Origin: an uncultured Lachnospiraceae bacterium
GTDB lineage: Bacteria; Bacillota; Clostridia; Lachnospirales; Lachnospiraceae
Assembly: GCA_910584965.1 (NCBI GenBank)
Contig: CAJUDZ010000006.1
Location: forward strand, 62,001 to 126,000
Length of the DNA: 64,000 bases
Reading direction: 5' to 3'
Made by a program: the position numbers and the translations under genes. Of the stretch, positions 32,917-42,234 are shown one piece after another; position 1 is the first letter of the stretch; the number at the start of each line of letters is the position of its first letter. Below the pieces are notes generated by a model that was not told where the DNA came from, did not search any database, and saw nothing but the letters and a program-made list of their open reading frames with translations.

Positions 32917-33067
32917 AAATACCCTCCATCTGGCTGCAATCGGCGAGCCACAAGCAGTATTGTACCACATTTAAAAAAAATAGGAAGAGGCTTAACAGAA
33001 GAAAAAAAATATATTATACTATAAAATAATGCTTTGTGGACAAGTCTGCCCACGGAATGGGGGATGT

Positions 33068-34570
33068 ATGCAGAAATATATTATGGCGCTGGACCAGGGA
33101 ACGACAAGTTCGAGATGTATTCTTTTCGATAAAAGCGGAGCAATCCGCAGCATGGCGCAGAAGGAATTTACGCAGATCTATCCGCAGCCCGGCTGGGTGG
33201 AACATAACCCGAGGGAAATATGGGCGTCGCAGATAGCGGTAGTAACGGAGGCGATGGCGAATATCGGCGCGTCCGCACAGGATATTGCGGGAATCGGCAT
33301 TACGAATCAGCGTGAAACGACGATTGTCTGGGATAGAAAAACCGGCGAACCGGTTTACCCGGCCATTGTCTGGCAATGCCGGAGAACGGCGGAAGTGATC
33401 GATGAGCTGAAGGCTCAGGGGCATGAAAAGATGATACGGGAGAAGACAGGGCTGATTCCGGACGCCTACTTTTCGGCAAGCAAGATCGCGTGGATTCTCG
33501 ATAATGTAGAGGGGACGAGAGCGAGGGCGGAAGCAGGAGAACTGTTATTTGGAACGGTTGACACATGGCTGATCTGGAACCTGACAAAAGGGGCTGTGCA
33601 TGTGACGGACTATACGAATGCTTCCCGCACGATGCTGTTTAATATTCATGAGCTGTGCTGGGATAAGGAATTGCTTGCGCTGTTCCGTATACCGGCGTGT
33701 ATGATGCCGGAAGTAAAACCGTCCAGCTGTCTTTATGGTAAAACGACAGCCAATATTCTGGGCGGAGAAATACGGATCGCGGGTGCGGCGGGCGATCAGC
33801 AGGCCGCGTTGTTCGGTCAGTGTTGCTTTGAGCCGGGGCAGGTAAAAAATACGTATGGGACAGGTTGTTTCCTGCTGATGAATACCGGGAAAAAAGCTAT
33901 TTCTTCCGGCCGCGGGCTGCTGACGACGATTGCCGCCGGCTCCGGAGAAGAGGTGGAGTATGCGCTGGAAGGAAGCGTATTTGTGGCGGGAGCGGCAATC
34001 CAATGGCTGCGCGACAGCATGCGGATGATCAGGGAATCCGGGCATTCGGAAAAATATGCAATGCGCGTTGAAGATACAAACGGCGTCTATGTTGTTCCGG
34101 CTTTCGCGGGAATGGGGGCGCCATATTGGAACCCCTATGCGAGAGGGACGATTGTCGGAATTACAAGGGGTTGTGAAAAAGAACATTTTATCCGGGCGGT
34201 GTTGGAGTCCATCGCTTATCAGACGGCGGATGTGCTGCACGCGATGGAAGAGGATGCAGGGATGCCGTTACAGGAACTGAAGGTAGACGGAGGCGCCAGC
34301 GCCAACCACTTCCTGATGCAGTTCCAGGCGGACATTATCGGACAGACGGTACACAGGCCGAGCTGCGTCGAAACGACGGCGCTGGGGGCTGCCTATCTGG
34401 CAGGACTGGCTGTCGGCTACTGGAAGGATAAGGAGGAAATCTGCGCGAACTGGAAGCTGGACAAAACCTTTGAACCTTCCATGAAAGAAGAGAAACGTAA
34501 GGAGCTGTTAAAGGGCTGGAAAAGAGCGGTGAAGTGTGCGCTTGTCTGGGCGAAAGGAGAAGAAGAATGA
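33068..34570 (+). CDS. glpK: Glycerol kinase
   Basis: A 500-residue FGGY-family kinase converting glycerol to glycerol 3-phosphate in the cytoplasm. The N-terminal phosphate loop is DQGTTSSR, the substrate region holds TNQRETT and WQCRRT, and the ATPase core shows GAAGDQQAALFGQ with YGTGCFLLMN; VDGGASAN lies in the C-terminal domain. The ATG at 33068 follows GGGGGA. No glycerol facilitator or glycerol 3-phosphate dehydrogenase gene is adjacent; instead the stop overlaps the start of an aminotransferase gene, suggesting translational coupling. Confidence 0.95.
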   Translation: MQKYIMALDQGTTSSRCILFDKSGAIRSMAQKEFTQIYPQPGWVEHNPREIWASQIAVVTEAMANIGASAQDIAGIGITNQRETTIVWDRKTGEPVYPAIVWQCRRTAEVIDELKAQGHEKMIREKTGLIPDAYFSASKIAWILDNVEGTRARAEAGELLFGTVDTWLIWNLTKGAVHVTDYTNASRTMLFNIHELCWDKELLALFRIPACMMPEVKPSSCLYGKTTANILGGEIRIAGAAGDQQAALFGQCCFEPGQVKNTYGTGCFLLMNTGKKAISSGRGLLTTIAAGSGEEVEYALEGSVFVAGAAIQWLRDSMRMIRESGHSEKYAMRVEDTNGVYVVPAFAGMGAPYWNPYARGTIVGITRGCEKEHFIRAVLESIAYQTADVLHAMEEDAGMPLQELKVDGGASANHFLMQFQADIIGQTVHRPSCVETTALGAAYLAGLAVGYWKDKEEICANWKLDKTFEPSMKEEKRKELLKGWKRAVKCALVWAKGEEE

Positions 34571-35751
34571 TTGTACAGAAATATAAGGATATGTTAAAAG
34601 GAAAATCCGTGATCAGGCAGCTTTCAGAGTTTGCCACAGCGAGAGGAGCCGAGATCGGCTATGAGAATGTGTTTGATTTCAGTCTCGGAAATCCGTCGGT
34701 TCCGGCGCCGCAGAAGTTTACGGATGTTATGATAGAACTTTTGCAGAACCACGATCCGATGGAACTGCATGGATACAGCCAGAGTCTCGGTATTCCGGCG
34801 GTGCGGGAGAAGATCGCACAGTCTTTGAATAAGCGGTTTCACATGAACTATACGGGAAATCACATTTTTATGACGACAGGGGCGGCAGGCGCCATTGCCC
34901 ATGCGGTAAGATGCGTTACGCAGCCGGGGGACGAAGTGCTGACATTTGCGCCTTATTTCCCGGAATACCAGCCCTATATCAATCTGAGCGGGGCCGTTTT
35001 GAAGGTAGTTCCGGCCAACACCGAAGACTTCCAGATTAATTTCGATATTTTTGAGCAGATGCTGACGGAAAAGGTTATGGCGGTGCTGATTAATACGCCG
35101 AACAATCCTTCCGGGATTGTATATACGACGGATACTGTCCGGAAACTGGCAGAAATTATGCGGGCGAAGGAAAGGGAGTACGGCCACGACATTTTTCTGA
35201 TTTCCGATGAACCATACCGGGAAATCATATTTGAAGGGACGGATGCGCCCTACATATCGGGCTTTTATGACAACTCCCTTTCCTGTTATTCCTATTCCAA
35301 GTCGCTGTCTCTTCCGGGAGAGCGGATTGGTTATGTGGCGGTGAACCCGGCGTGTACCGACGCGGAATATATTACGAATATGTGTGCGCAGATTTCGAGA
35401 GGAACGGGGCATAACTGCCCGCCGTCCATCATTCAGCTTGCGGTTGCGGAAGTTTTGGATTTAACGGCGGATTTATCCGTATATGAAACAAACTGCAACA
35501 TATTATATAAAGAACTGACTTCTCTCGGATTTGAATGCGTGAAGCCCGGAGGCACTTTTTATATGTTTCCGAAAGCGCTGGAAGAGGATGCGAAAGTATT
35601 CTGTGAAAAGGCGAAAAAGTATGATCTGATTCTTGTGCCCGGCGATACATTTGGCGCGCCCGGTTATTTCCGGCTGGCTTACTGTATCGGTACGGAAAAA
35701 GTGGAGCGTTCGCTTTCCGCATTCCGCAGATTCGTAAAGGAAGAATATTAG
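34567..35751 (+). CDS. PLP-dependent aminotransferase, class I/II
   Basis: A 394-residue fold-type I aminotransferase, probably acting on aspartate or a related amino acid. The PLP lysine is in SYSKSLSLPGERIGY, the phosphate and ring contacts in TGAAGAI, INTPNNPSG and ISDEPYRE. Substrate specificity cannot be fixed from sequence. Its ATG overlaps the glpK stop as ATGA, with AAAGGAGAA before it. The lack of an obvious metabolic link with glycerol kinase is notable. Confidence 0.9.
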   Translation: MIVQKYKDMLKGKSVIRQLSEFATARGAEIGYENVFDFSLGNPSVPAPQKFTDVMIELLQNHDPMELHGYSQSLGIPAVREKIAQSLNKRFHMNYTGNHIFMTTGAAGAIAHAVRCVTQPGDEVLTFAPYFPEYQPYINLSGAVLKVVPANTEDFQINFDIFEQMLTEKVMAVLINTPNNPSGIVYTTDTVRKLAEIMRAKEREYGHDIFLISDEPYREIIFEGTDAPYISGFYDNSLSCYSYSKSLSLPGERIGYVAVNPACTDAEYITNMCAQISRGTGHNCPPSIIQLAVAEVLDLTADLSVYETNCNILYKELTSLGFECVKPGGTFYMFPKALEEDAKVFCEKAKKYDLILVPGDTFGAPGYFRLAYCIGTEKVERSLSAFRRFVKEEY

Positions 35752-35875
35752 TCCGCAGGCTGAGAGCGGCATGGTTATCAGTATCAGGAGCAGATGAAAA
35801 AGGCGGGGTTTTTTCGTGTGCATGGGATGGCATGAAAAGCTGAAAGCTGTCTGCAGGAAAGAAGGAGAATGAATT

Positions 35876-36739
35876 ATGTTTCAGGCTGGACTTGTTTTGG
35901 AAGGCGGCGGTATGAAAGGGATTTATACGGCCGGGGTACTGGACTTTTTTCTGGATAAGGATATAGAATTTTCAAGCTGTTACGGCGTGTCTGCGGGAGC
36001 CTGCTGTATGTGCAGTTATTTGTCGAAGCAGCGGAAAAGAGCGTACCGTACCAATGTGGAATATTTGGGGCAGAAGGCGTATTGCAGCGTGGAGAGCCTT
36101 TTGTTTACGGGCAATCTGTTCGGAGCGGATATGTGCTACGGACTGATTCCGGACTATCTGGACCCATATGATTATGAGGCATTTAATAAGTATCCGGGAA
36201 AAGCTTATGCGGTGGTGACCAATATCAGGACCGGAGAGGCGGAATATATACGTCTTGAGGATATGCACAGGGATATCGCGGCTATTCAGGCGTCAAGCTC
36301 CATGCCGCTCGTTTCCAGAAACGTCAGAATCGGGAAGGGACTTTATCTCGACGGAGGCATTGCGGATTCCATTCCGGTCAGACGCTCCATTCAGGACGGA
36401 AACCGGAAGAATGTGATCGTGATGACGAAGGAGGAGGGCTATATCAGACAGCCTTCCGGCGCGGCGGAGCTTGCCATGATAAAGGCGCGTTATCTGCGTT
36501 ATCCCAAAGTATATGAGCGTATGCGGGAGCGGCATATTGTTTATAACGGGACGGTACAGTATATGGAAGAGATGAAAGAGCAGGGAAAAGCATTTATTAT
36601 CCGGCCAAAGCATAAGAGTAATGTGGGACGCGTCGAAAAAGACCGGGCCAAACTGGAGGCGCTCTATGAGGAGGGTTATAAAGACGCGGAGAACTGCTAT
36701 ATCGACTTATTGGAATATCTGGAGGAAGAATTATGTTAG
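35876..36739 (+). CDS. Patatin-like phospholipase
   Basis: A 287-residue serine acyl hydrolase. The oxyanion segment GGGMKG lies at 10-15, the nucleophile elbow GVSAG at 37-41 (Ser39), and the partner aspartate in DGGIADSIP in the second half, giving a complete Ser-Asp dyad. No signal peptide, so it is cytoplasmic or peripheral, as in the RssA/YjjU group. The lipid substrate is unknown. The ATG at 35876 follows AAGGAGAATG. The end overlaps uppP by seven bases. Confidence 0.92.
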   Translation: MFQAGLVLEGGGMKGIYTAGVLDFFLDKDIEFSSCYGVSAGACCMCSYLSKQRKRAYRTNVEYLGQKAYCSVESLLFTGNLFGADMCYGLIPDYLDPYDYEAFNKYPGKAYAVVTNIRTGEAEYIRLEDMHRDIAAIQASSSMPLVSRNVRIGKGLYLDGGIADSIPVRRSIQDGNRKNVIVMTKEEGYIRQPSGAAELAMIKARYLRYPKVYERMRERHIVYNGTVQYMEEMKEQGKAFIIRPKHKSNVGRVEKDRAKLEALYEEGYKDAENCYIDLLEYLEEELC

Positions 36740-37557
36740 AAATTTTAAAGGCTGTTTTGTTCGGCATTGTGGAAGGAATTACGGAATGGCTGCCTGTCAG
36801 CAGTACGGGGCATATGATTTTGCTCAATGAGTTTGTGAAGCTGGATGTATCGGAGGCGTTCTGGGAAATGTTTCTTGTCGTGATACAGCTTGGAGCGATT
36901 CTGGCGGTGGTGCTCCTTTTCTGGGATAAAATATTTCCGTTTGAACTGAAAAACCGCAATAAACCGTTTATCAGAAAAAATATATTTGTTCTCTGGTTTA
37001 AAATTGTCGTGGCGTGTATTCCGGCGGCGGTGATCGGCCTGGCTTTTGATGATGTTTTTGATGCCCTCTTTTATAATCCATGGTGCGTGGCGGCGGCGCT
37101 GATCGTGTTCGGTGTGGCATTCATCATCATTGAGAACCGCAATAAAAATCTGTGCCCCCATATTACGAGCCTGGAACAGATTACTTATAAAACGGCGCTT
37201 ATGATCGGCATTTTTCAGCTGATCGCCGCGATTTTTCCGGGAACGTCCCGTTCCGGCGCAACGATTGTCGGCGCGCTCCTGATCGGTGTTTCCAGAACCG
37301 TTGCGGCGGAATTTACCTTTTTTCTGGCGATTCCCGTTATGTTCGGCGCAAGTTTACTGAAAATCGTCAAATTCGGATTTCATTTTACAGGAACAGAACT
37401 GACCATTTTGTGCGCCGGTATGATCGTTGCTTTCCTCGTATCCGTTTTTGTAATTCGTTTTCTGATGGGATATATCAAAAAGCACGATTTTAAGGTATTT
37501 GGCTGGTATCGCATTGTTTTGGGTGTGATTGTTTTTGCTTATTTCATTTTTTCCTGA
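36733..37557 (+). CDS. uppP: Undecaprenyl-diphosphatase (BacA type)
   Basis: A 274-residue polytopic membrane enzyme that dephosphorylates undecaprenyl pyrophosphate, recycling the lipid carrier for cell-wall synthesis and giving low-level bacitracin resistance. The family's first motif is GIVEGITEWLPVSSTGH near the N-terminus, and the second is PGTSRSGATI. Length is normal. The start lies within the last codons of the patatin gene and AGGAGGAA is upstream, so the two are coupled. Confidence 0.96.
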   Translation: MLEILKAVLFGIVEGITEWLPVSSTGHMILLNEFVKLDVSEAFWEMFLVVIQLGAILAVVLLFWDKIFPFELKNRNKPFIRKNIFVLWFKIVVACIPAAVIGLAFDDVFDALFYNPWCVAAALIVFGVAFIIIENRNKNLCPHITSLEQITYKTALMIGIFQLIAAIFPGTSRSGATIVGALLIGVSRTVAAEFTFFLAIPVMFGASLLKIVKFGFHFTGTELTILCAGMIVAFLVSVFVIRFLMGYIKKHDFKVFGWYRIVLGVIVFAYFIFS

Positions 37558-37619
37558 TTTTTACAGCATTTCGCATATAAATGACCGGAAATCATAAGTG
37601 TTTTGTGACAGTTTGTTAG

Positions 37620-37649
37620 TTGACAAGGCAGAATGCTTTGGGGTAAAAT
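37620..37649 (+). promoter_or_regulatory. Promoter of the DUF6465 gene, TTGACA-18-TAAAAT
   Basis: TTGACA at 37620-37625 and TAAAAT at 37644-37649 with an 18-base spacer, about 120 bases before the gene. Confidence 0.6.
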
Positions 37650-37767
37650 TGCTCTGTAATCAGGTGATAGTATATAAATATTATATAAATCAGTAGATTA
37701 TAAGATGTTGGACTAGATGATTGCTGCATAAATAAAAAGTTTGGATGAATACATGGGAGGAGAATTC

Positions 37768-38178
37768 ATGGCAGAAGCAAAGAAAGCGGCAGCTAAACCG
37801 GAAACAGACAAGGCTGTAGATGCAACGACAGAGACAAAGAAAAAACCCGGCAGAAAGCCCGGAACGGCAAAAGCGGCGGAGAAAAAGACGACCGCAAAGA
37901 AAACGACGGCAAAGAAGGCAGAGACGAAAGAAGCAACGGCAAAAACACCCGGCAGAAAACCGGCGGTAAAAGCGACTGTTGAAATACAGTTCGGGGGCAA
38001 TACACGTACGACAGAAGAGCTCGTAAAGAGCGCGAAAGATATCTGGGAATTTGATCTGCACAGAGAACCGGCCGATTTCAAGAGCGTTGAGCTTTATGTA
38101 AAACCCGAAGATAACAAAGTATATTATGTTATTAATAAGGATAGCGAAAATGAAGTGAGCGGTGATTTCAATTTCTAA
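37768..38178 (+). CDS. DUF6465 family protein with a histone H1-like N-terminus
   Basis: A 136-residue protein in two parts. Residues 1-75 are Lys/Ala/Thr-rich and low in complexity, like the tail of histone H1 or bacterial HU/Hc1 extensions, with two KxPGRKP segments that resemble AT-hooks. Residues 76-136 form a compact domain beginning VEIQFGGNTRTTEEL and ending NEVSGDFNF. I recognise the C-terminal part as DUF6465, common in Lachnospiraceae; function unknown. DNA binding is inferred from the basic tail only. The ATG at 37768 follows GGGAGGAGAATTC. It precedes the heat-shock operon but is separated from it by that operon's own promoter. Confidence 0.82.
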   Translation: MAEAKKAAAKPETDKAVDATTETKKKPGRKPGTAKAAEKKTTAKKTTAKKAETKEATAKTPGRKPAVKATVEIQFGGNTRTTEELVKSAKDIWEFDLHREPADFKSVELYVKPEDNKVYYVINKDSENEVSGDFNF

Positions 38179-38332
38179 AAGCCCGTTATCCGGAAAATGA
38201 TCTGATAAAAGCAATCTATTTAAGCAAGAGCTTGAACGGATTGCTTTTTTTGCTGTTCCACGAAGAGCAGGACCGTGCGGCCGACGAATTCAACTTTTAA
38301 TACTTTTTTCATAATTTTTTTATTCGGAGATG

Positions 38333-38361
38333 TTGACAATTAAATAGTGAAGTGATAACTT
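38333..38361 (+). promoter_or_regulatory. Promoter of the hrcA operon, TTGACA-17-TAACTT
   Basis: TTGACA at 38333-38338 and TAACTT at 38356-38361 with a 17-base spacer. The CIRCE operator begins 14 bases after the -10 box, so repressor bound there would block initiation. Confidence 0.75.
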
Positions 38362-38375
38362 ATCACTAGAACATG

Positions 38376-38402
38376 TTAGCACTCTAAGGAGTTGAGTGCT
38401 AA
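38376..38402 (+). promoter_or_regulatory. CIRCE operator (HrcA binding site)
   Basis: ttagcactc (38376-38384), nine bases, gagtgctaa (38394-38402): a perfect match to the CIRCE inverted repeat. It lies 17 bases before hrcA and mediates autorepression of the heat-shock operon. Confidence 0.97.
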
Positions 38403-38419
38403 TAACAGGAGAAAATGGT

Positions 38420-39442
38420 ATGCAGTTGGATGATAGAAAATATAAAATATTGCAGGCCGTCATTCGAACTTATCTGGAAACAGGAGAACCAGTTGGGAGC
38501 AGAACCATTTCCAAGTATACCGATTTGAATCTGAGTTCCGCAACCATCAGAAACGAAATGGCAGATTTGGAGGAGCTGGGTTATATATTGCAGCCCCATA
38601 CGTCGGCGGGACGTATTCCGTCAGATAAGGGATACCGGCTTTATGTAGACCGGATGATGGCGGAGAAAGAACGCGAAGTGGAAGAGATGAAAGAGATGCT
38701 TCTTGAAAAAGAAGATAAGATGGAACATCTTTTGAAGCAGGCGGCAAGGCTTCTTGCAAACAATACGGAATATGCCGCGATGATTTCGGCACCGCAGTAT
38801 CACCGCAACAAGCTGAAATTTATCCAGCTTTCCCGGGTAGATGCAAACCAGATTCTGGCAGTTATCGTCGTAGAAGGAAATGTTATCAAAAATTCCATCC
38901 TGCCTGTTTCGGAAGAACTGCATGATGAAACGTTACTAAAATTAAATATTCTGCTGAATACACATTTAAACGGGCTTTCGCTGGAAGAAATCAATCTTGG
39001 AATGATTGCGGCGATGAAGCAGCAGGCGGGCATCCACAGCGAAATTGTTGCGGACGTTATCGATGCCGTTGCCGAAGCGATCAAAGCCGACGAAGATCTG
39101 GAGATTTATACGAGCGGTGCGAAAAACTTTTTCAAATATCCGGAACTGTCCGATCACCAGAGGGCCAGCGAGCTGATCACAACTTTTGAGGAAAAACAGT
39201 TTTTGAGCGAGCTTGTGCAGGAAAATCTGGCAGATGAGAACACCGGGATACAGGTTTATATCGGGAATGAAACACCGATTCAGAGCATGAAAGAATGCAG
39301 TGTCGTTACAGCGACATATGAACTGGGTGAAGGCATGAAGGGCACGATCGGTATCATCGGGCCGAAGCGTATGGATTATGAGAAAGTCGTCCACAATTTA
39401 AAAATGCTGAAAAACCAGTTGGATGACTTATATAGAAAATAG
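38420..39442 (+). CDS. hrcA: Heat-inducible transcription repressor HrcA
   Basis: A 340-residue repressor of class I heat-shock genes that binds CIRCE when kept active by GroEL. The N-terminal winged helix includes YLETGEPVGSRTIS and SSATIRNEMADLEELGY; the C-terminal dimer and effector domain includes YIGNET near residue 280. The ATG at 38420 follows ACAGGAGAAAA; a GTG at 38396 lies inside the operator and is not the start. First gene of hrcA-grpE-dnaK-dnaJ, directly behind the operator it should bind. Confidence 0.97.
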   Translation: MQLDDRKYKILQAVIRTYLETGEPVGSRTISKYTDLNLSSATIRNEMADLEELGYILQPHTSAGRIPSDKGYRLYVDRMMAEKEREVEEMKEMLLEKEDKMEHLLKQAARLLANNTEYAAMISAPQYHRNKLKFIQLSRVDANQILAVIVVEGNVIKNSILPVSEELHDETLLKLNILLNTHLNGLSLEEINLGMIAAMKQQAGIHSEIVADVIDAVAEAIKADEDLEIYTSGAKNFFKYPELSDHQRASELITTFEEKQFLSELVQENLADENTGIQVYIGNETPIQSMKECSVVTATYELGEGMKGTIGIIGPKRMDYEKVVHNLKMLKNQLDDLYRK

Positions 39443-39479
39443 CCGGTAACGAATATGGCAAAAGAAAGGGATGAATGCT

Positions 39480-40127
39480 GTGGCAGAGAAAGAACTGGAT
39501 AATGGAATGGAAAACATGGAAATCGAAAATGCGGAAACAGAAAGCGTAAATGAAGAAGTAAAAGCAGAGGAACCGGAAGGAGAATACGGCTCCGTTTCCA
39601 AAGAAATGAATCAGGATACGGAAGGACAGGAAGATTCCAAAGCAGCTAAGAAAGAAAAAAAGAAAAAAGAAAAAGCGGATAAGAAACAGGATGCGCTGAA
39701 AACAAAGATTGACGAACTCGAAGACCGGGTGAAACGTCAGATGGCCGAATTTGATAATTTCCGTAAGCGTACCGAAAAGGAAAAAACGGCGATGTTCGAA
39801 ACCGGAGCCAAAAGCGTGATTGAAAAGATTCTCCCGGTTGTGGATAATTTTGAAAGAGGTCTGGCGGCCGTGCCGGAAAGTGAGAAGGGGAACGCCTTTG
39901 TACAGGGCATGGAAATGATTTATAAGCAGATCATGACGGAGCTGGAATCCATCGATGTAAAGCCCATAGAGGCTGTCGGAAAAGAGTTTGACCCGGAATT
40001 TCACAATGCGGTTATGCAGGTGGAAAGCGAAGAATATGAACCCGGCGTCATTGCGCAGGAGCTGCAAAAAGGGTATACTTACCGCGATAATGTGGTGCGG
40101 CACAGCATGGTGGCGGTCGTAAGCTGA
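39480..40127 (+). CDS. grpE: Nucleotide exchange factor GrpE
   Basis: A 215-residue co-chaperone releasing ADP from DnaK. A long charged N-terminal stretch (1-65, Glu/Lys-rich) precedes the dimerising helix (KTKIDELEDRVKRQMAEFDNF) and the C-terminal beta domain with VKPIEAVGKEFDPEFHNAV. The GTG at 39480 is preferred because AAAGGG ends nine bases upstream, whereas the ATG at 39471 directly abuts that site; the latter adds three residues. Second gene of the heat-shock operon, 37 bases after hrcA. Confidence 0.95.
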   Translation: MAEKELDNGMENMEIENAETESVNEEVKAEEPEGEYGSVSKEMNQDTEGQEDSKAAKKEKKKKEKADKKQDALKTKIDELEDRVKRQMAEFDNFRKRTEKEKTAMFETGAKSVIEKILPVVDNFERGLAAVPESEKGNAFVQGMEMIYKQIMTELESIDVKPIEAVGKEFDPEFHNAVMQVESEEYEPGVIAQELQKGYTYRDNVVRHSMVAVVS

Positions 40128-40216
40128 AGATTTTCCGGGGAACGGGAAAAGTAAATTGATAACTGGCTATTATTAAAACATTAATGATGATAGAAATTTT
40201 ATAGGAGGGTTTTTAG

Positions 40217-42088
40217 ATGAGCAAGATAATTGGTATCGATTTAGGAACAACAAACAGCTGCGTAGCAGTTATGGAAGGCGGTAAACCGGCGGTTATTGCC
40301 AATACGGAAGGCGCAAGGACGACACCGTCCGTTGTGGCATTTACGAAAACAGGAGAAAGACTGGTCGGAGAACCGGCAAAGCGTCAGGCCGTAACCAACG
40401 CGGATAAGACGATTGCATCCATCAAGAGGGATATGGGTACGGACAGAGGACGTACGATTGATGATAAGAAATATTCTCCGCAGCAGATTTCCGCAATGAT
40501 TCTTCAGAAACTGAAAGCAGACGCGGAAAATTATCTCGGTGAGAAAGTAACGGAAGCCGTTATCACGGTTCCTGCTTATTTCAATGACGCGCAGAGACAG
40601 GCGACCAAAGACGCCGGAAAGATCGCGGGACTGGATGTAAAGCGTATTATCAACGAGCCTACGGCAGCAGCGCTGGCATATGGCCTGGATAACGAAAAAG
40701 AGCAGAAAATCATGGTATACGATCTGGGCGGCGGTACATTTGACGTTTCCCTGATTGAAATCGGCGACGGCGTTATTGAAGTTCTTGCGACAAACGGCGA
40801 TACCCATCTGGGCGGCGACGATTTCGACCAGAAAGTTATCGACTGGATGTTAGCCGAATTTAAGGCACAGGAAGGCGTTGACTTATCAGGAGATAAGATG
40901 GCGATTCAGAGACTGAAAGAAGCGGCGGAGAAGGCGAAGAAAGAATTGTCATCCGCGACAACGACCAATATCAATCTGCCTTTCATTACGGCGACGGCAG
41001 AAGGTCCGAAACACTTCGACATGAACCTGACAAGAGCGAAATTTGATGAGCTGACACATGATCTGGTAGAAAGAACGGCAATTCCCGTTCAGAATGCCAT
41101 GAAGGATGCAGGCCTTACCAATTCCGATCTGGGCAAAGTATTGTTAGTCGGCGGTTCCACCCGTATTCCGGCCGTACAGGAAAAAGTAAAACAGCTGACC
41201 GGACATGAGCCGAACAAGAGCCTTAATCCCGACGAATGCGTAGCGCTCGGCGCTTCCATCCAGGGTGGTAAGCTTGCAGGCGATGCGGGCGCAGGCGAAA
41301 TCCTGCTGCTCGACGTAACGCCGCTTTCCCTTTCCATTGAGACGATGGGCGGTGTGGCAACAAGACTGATTGAAAGAAACACAACGATTCCGACAAAGAA
41401 GAGTCAGGTTTTCTCCACGGCGGCAGATAACCAGACCGCGGTTGATATTAACGTCGTACAGGGAGAAAGACAGTTCGCGAAAGACAATAAGTCGCTCGGA
41501 CAGTTCAGATTGGACGGTATTCCGCCGGCAATGCGCGGTGTTCCGCAGATTGAGGTAACATTCGATATCGATGCCAACGGTATTGTAAACGTATCCGCGA
41601 AAGATCTGGGAACGGGCAAAGAACAGCATATCACGATCACGGCCGGCTCCAACATGTCCGATGACGAAATCGACAGAGCTGTAAAAGAAGCGGCAGAGTA
41701 TGAAGCACAGGATAAGAAGAGAAAAGAAGCGATCGATACAAGAAACGAAGCGGATTCCTTCGTATTCCAGACAGAAAAAGCATTGAACGAGGTCGGCGAC
41801 AAGATCGACGCTTCCGAGAAGGCCGGCGTTGAGGCTGATTTACAGGCGGTAAAAGATATTCTGGAAAAGACCAAAGACCAGGAAATGAGCGACAGTCAGA
41901 TCGACGAGTTAAAGGCGGCGAAAGAAAAGCTGACAAATTCCGCACAGTCTTTATTCACAAAGATGTATGAGAATATGCAGCAGGCACAGCAGGGCGCTCC
42001 CGATATGGGTGCGGCAGAAGGCCAAAGCAGTACGGCGGATGCAGGCGCGGCAGACGATGTTGTAGATGGTGATTACAGAGAAATCTAA
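40217..42088 (+). CDS. dnaK: Molecular chaperone DnaK (Hsp70)
   Basis: A 623-residue Hsp70 with ATPase domain (IGIDLGTTNSCVAVMEGG, then DLGGGTFDVSLIEIGDGV), linker near DVTPLSLSIETMGG, substrate domain and helical lid, ending in a Gln/Ala/Gly-rich tail and DDVVDGDYREI. This layout is the Gram-positive type, which lacks a short segment in the first ATPase lobe found in Proteobacteria. The ATG at 40217 follows TAGGAGGG. Third gene of the CIRCE operon. Two hairpins follow before dnaJ. Confidence 0.98.
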   Translation: MSKIIGIDLGTTNSCVAVMEGGKPAVIANTEGARTTPSVVAFTKTGERLVGEPAKRQAVTNADKTIASIKRDMGTDRGRTIDDKKYSPQQISAMILQKLKADAENYLGEKVTEAVITVPAYFNDAQRQATKDAGKIAGLDVKRIINEPTAAALAYGLDNEKEQKIMVYDLGGGTFDVSLIEIGDGVIEVLATNGDTHLGGDDFDQKVIDWMLAEFKAQEGVDLSGDKMAIQRLKEAAEKAKKELSSATTTNINLPFITATAEGPKHFDMNLTRAKFDELTHDLVERTAIPVQNAMKDAGLTNSDLGKVLLVGGSTRIPAVQEKVKQLTGHEPNKSLNPDECVALGASIQGGKLAGDAGAGEILLLDVTPLSLSIETMGGVATRLIERNTTIPTKKSQVFSTAADNQTAVDINVVQGERQFAKDNKSLGQFRLDGIPPAMRGVPQIEVTFDIDANGIVNVSAKDLGTGKEQHITITAGSNMSDDEIDRAVKEAAEYEAQDKKRKEAIDTRNEADSFVFQTEKALNEVGDKIDASEKAGVEADLQAVKDILEKTKDQEMSDSQIDELKAAKEKLTNSAQSLFTKMYENMQQAQQGAPDMGAAEGQSSTADAGAADDVVDGDYREI

Positions 42089-42095
42089 GACAAAA

Positions 42096-42136
42096 AGAAA
42101 TTCTGGGATGCCCTGAAACGGCATCCAAGAATTTCT
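42096..42136 (+). terminator. Hairpin 1 between dnaK and dnaJ
   Basis: Stem agaaattctgggatgcc (42096-42112) with ggcatccaagaatttct (42120-42136), one mismatch, seven-base loop. The T-tail is weak (atgttttg), so it may only partly terminate or may stabilise the upstream mRNA. Confidence 0.6.
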
Positions 42137-42150
42137 ATGTTTTGTCTGAA

Positions 42151-42172
42151 AGAATGCCCGGTCGGGCATTCT
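42151..42172 (+). other. Hairpin 2 between dnaK and dnaJ
   Basis: A perfect 10-bp stem agaatgcccg/cgggcattct with a two-base gap, so the real loop is four to six bases. No T-run. It may be an mRNA processing or stability element. Confidence 0.55.
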
Positions 42173-42234
42173 TCCGGTGTTAGAGAAGTTCCGAGTGGAG
42201 AAATATGATGTGATGAGTCTTGGAGGAAGAAGAC

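Noticed and set aside
34567..36739. A metabolic pathway linking glycerol kinase, aminotransferase and patatin
   Set aside because: Gene overlap suggests co-transcription but no shared pathway can be named from the sequences.
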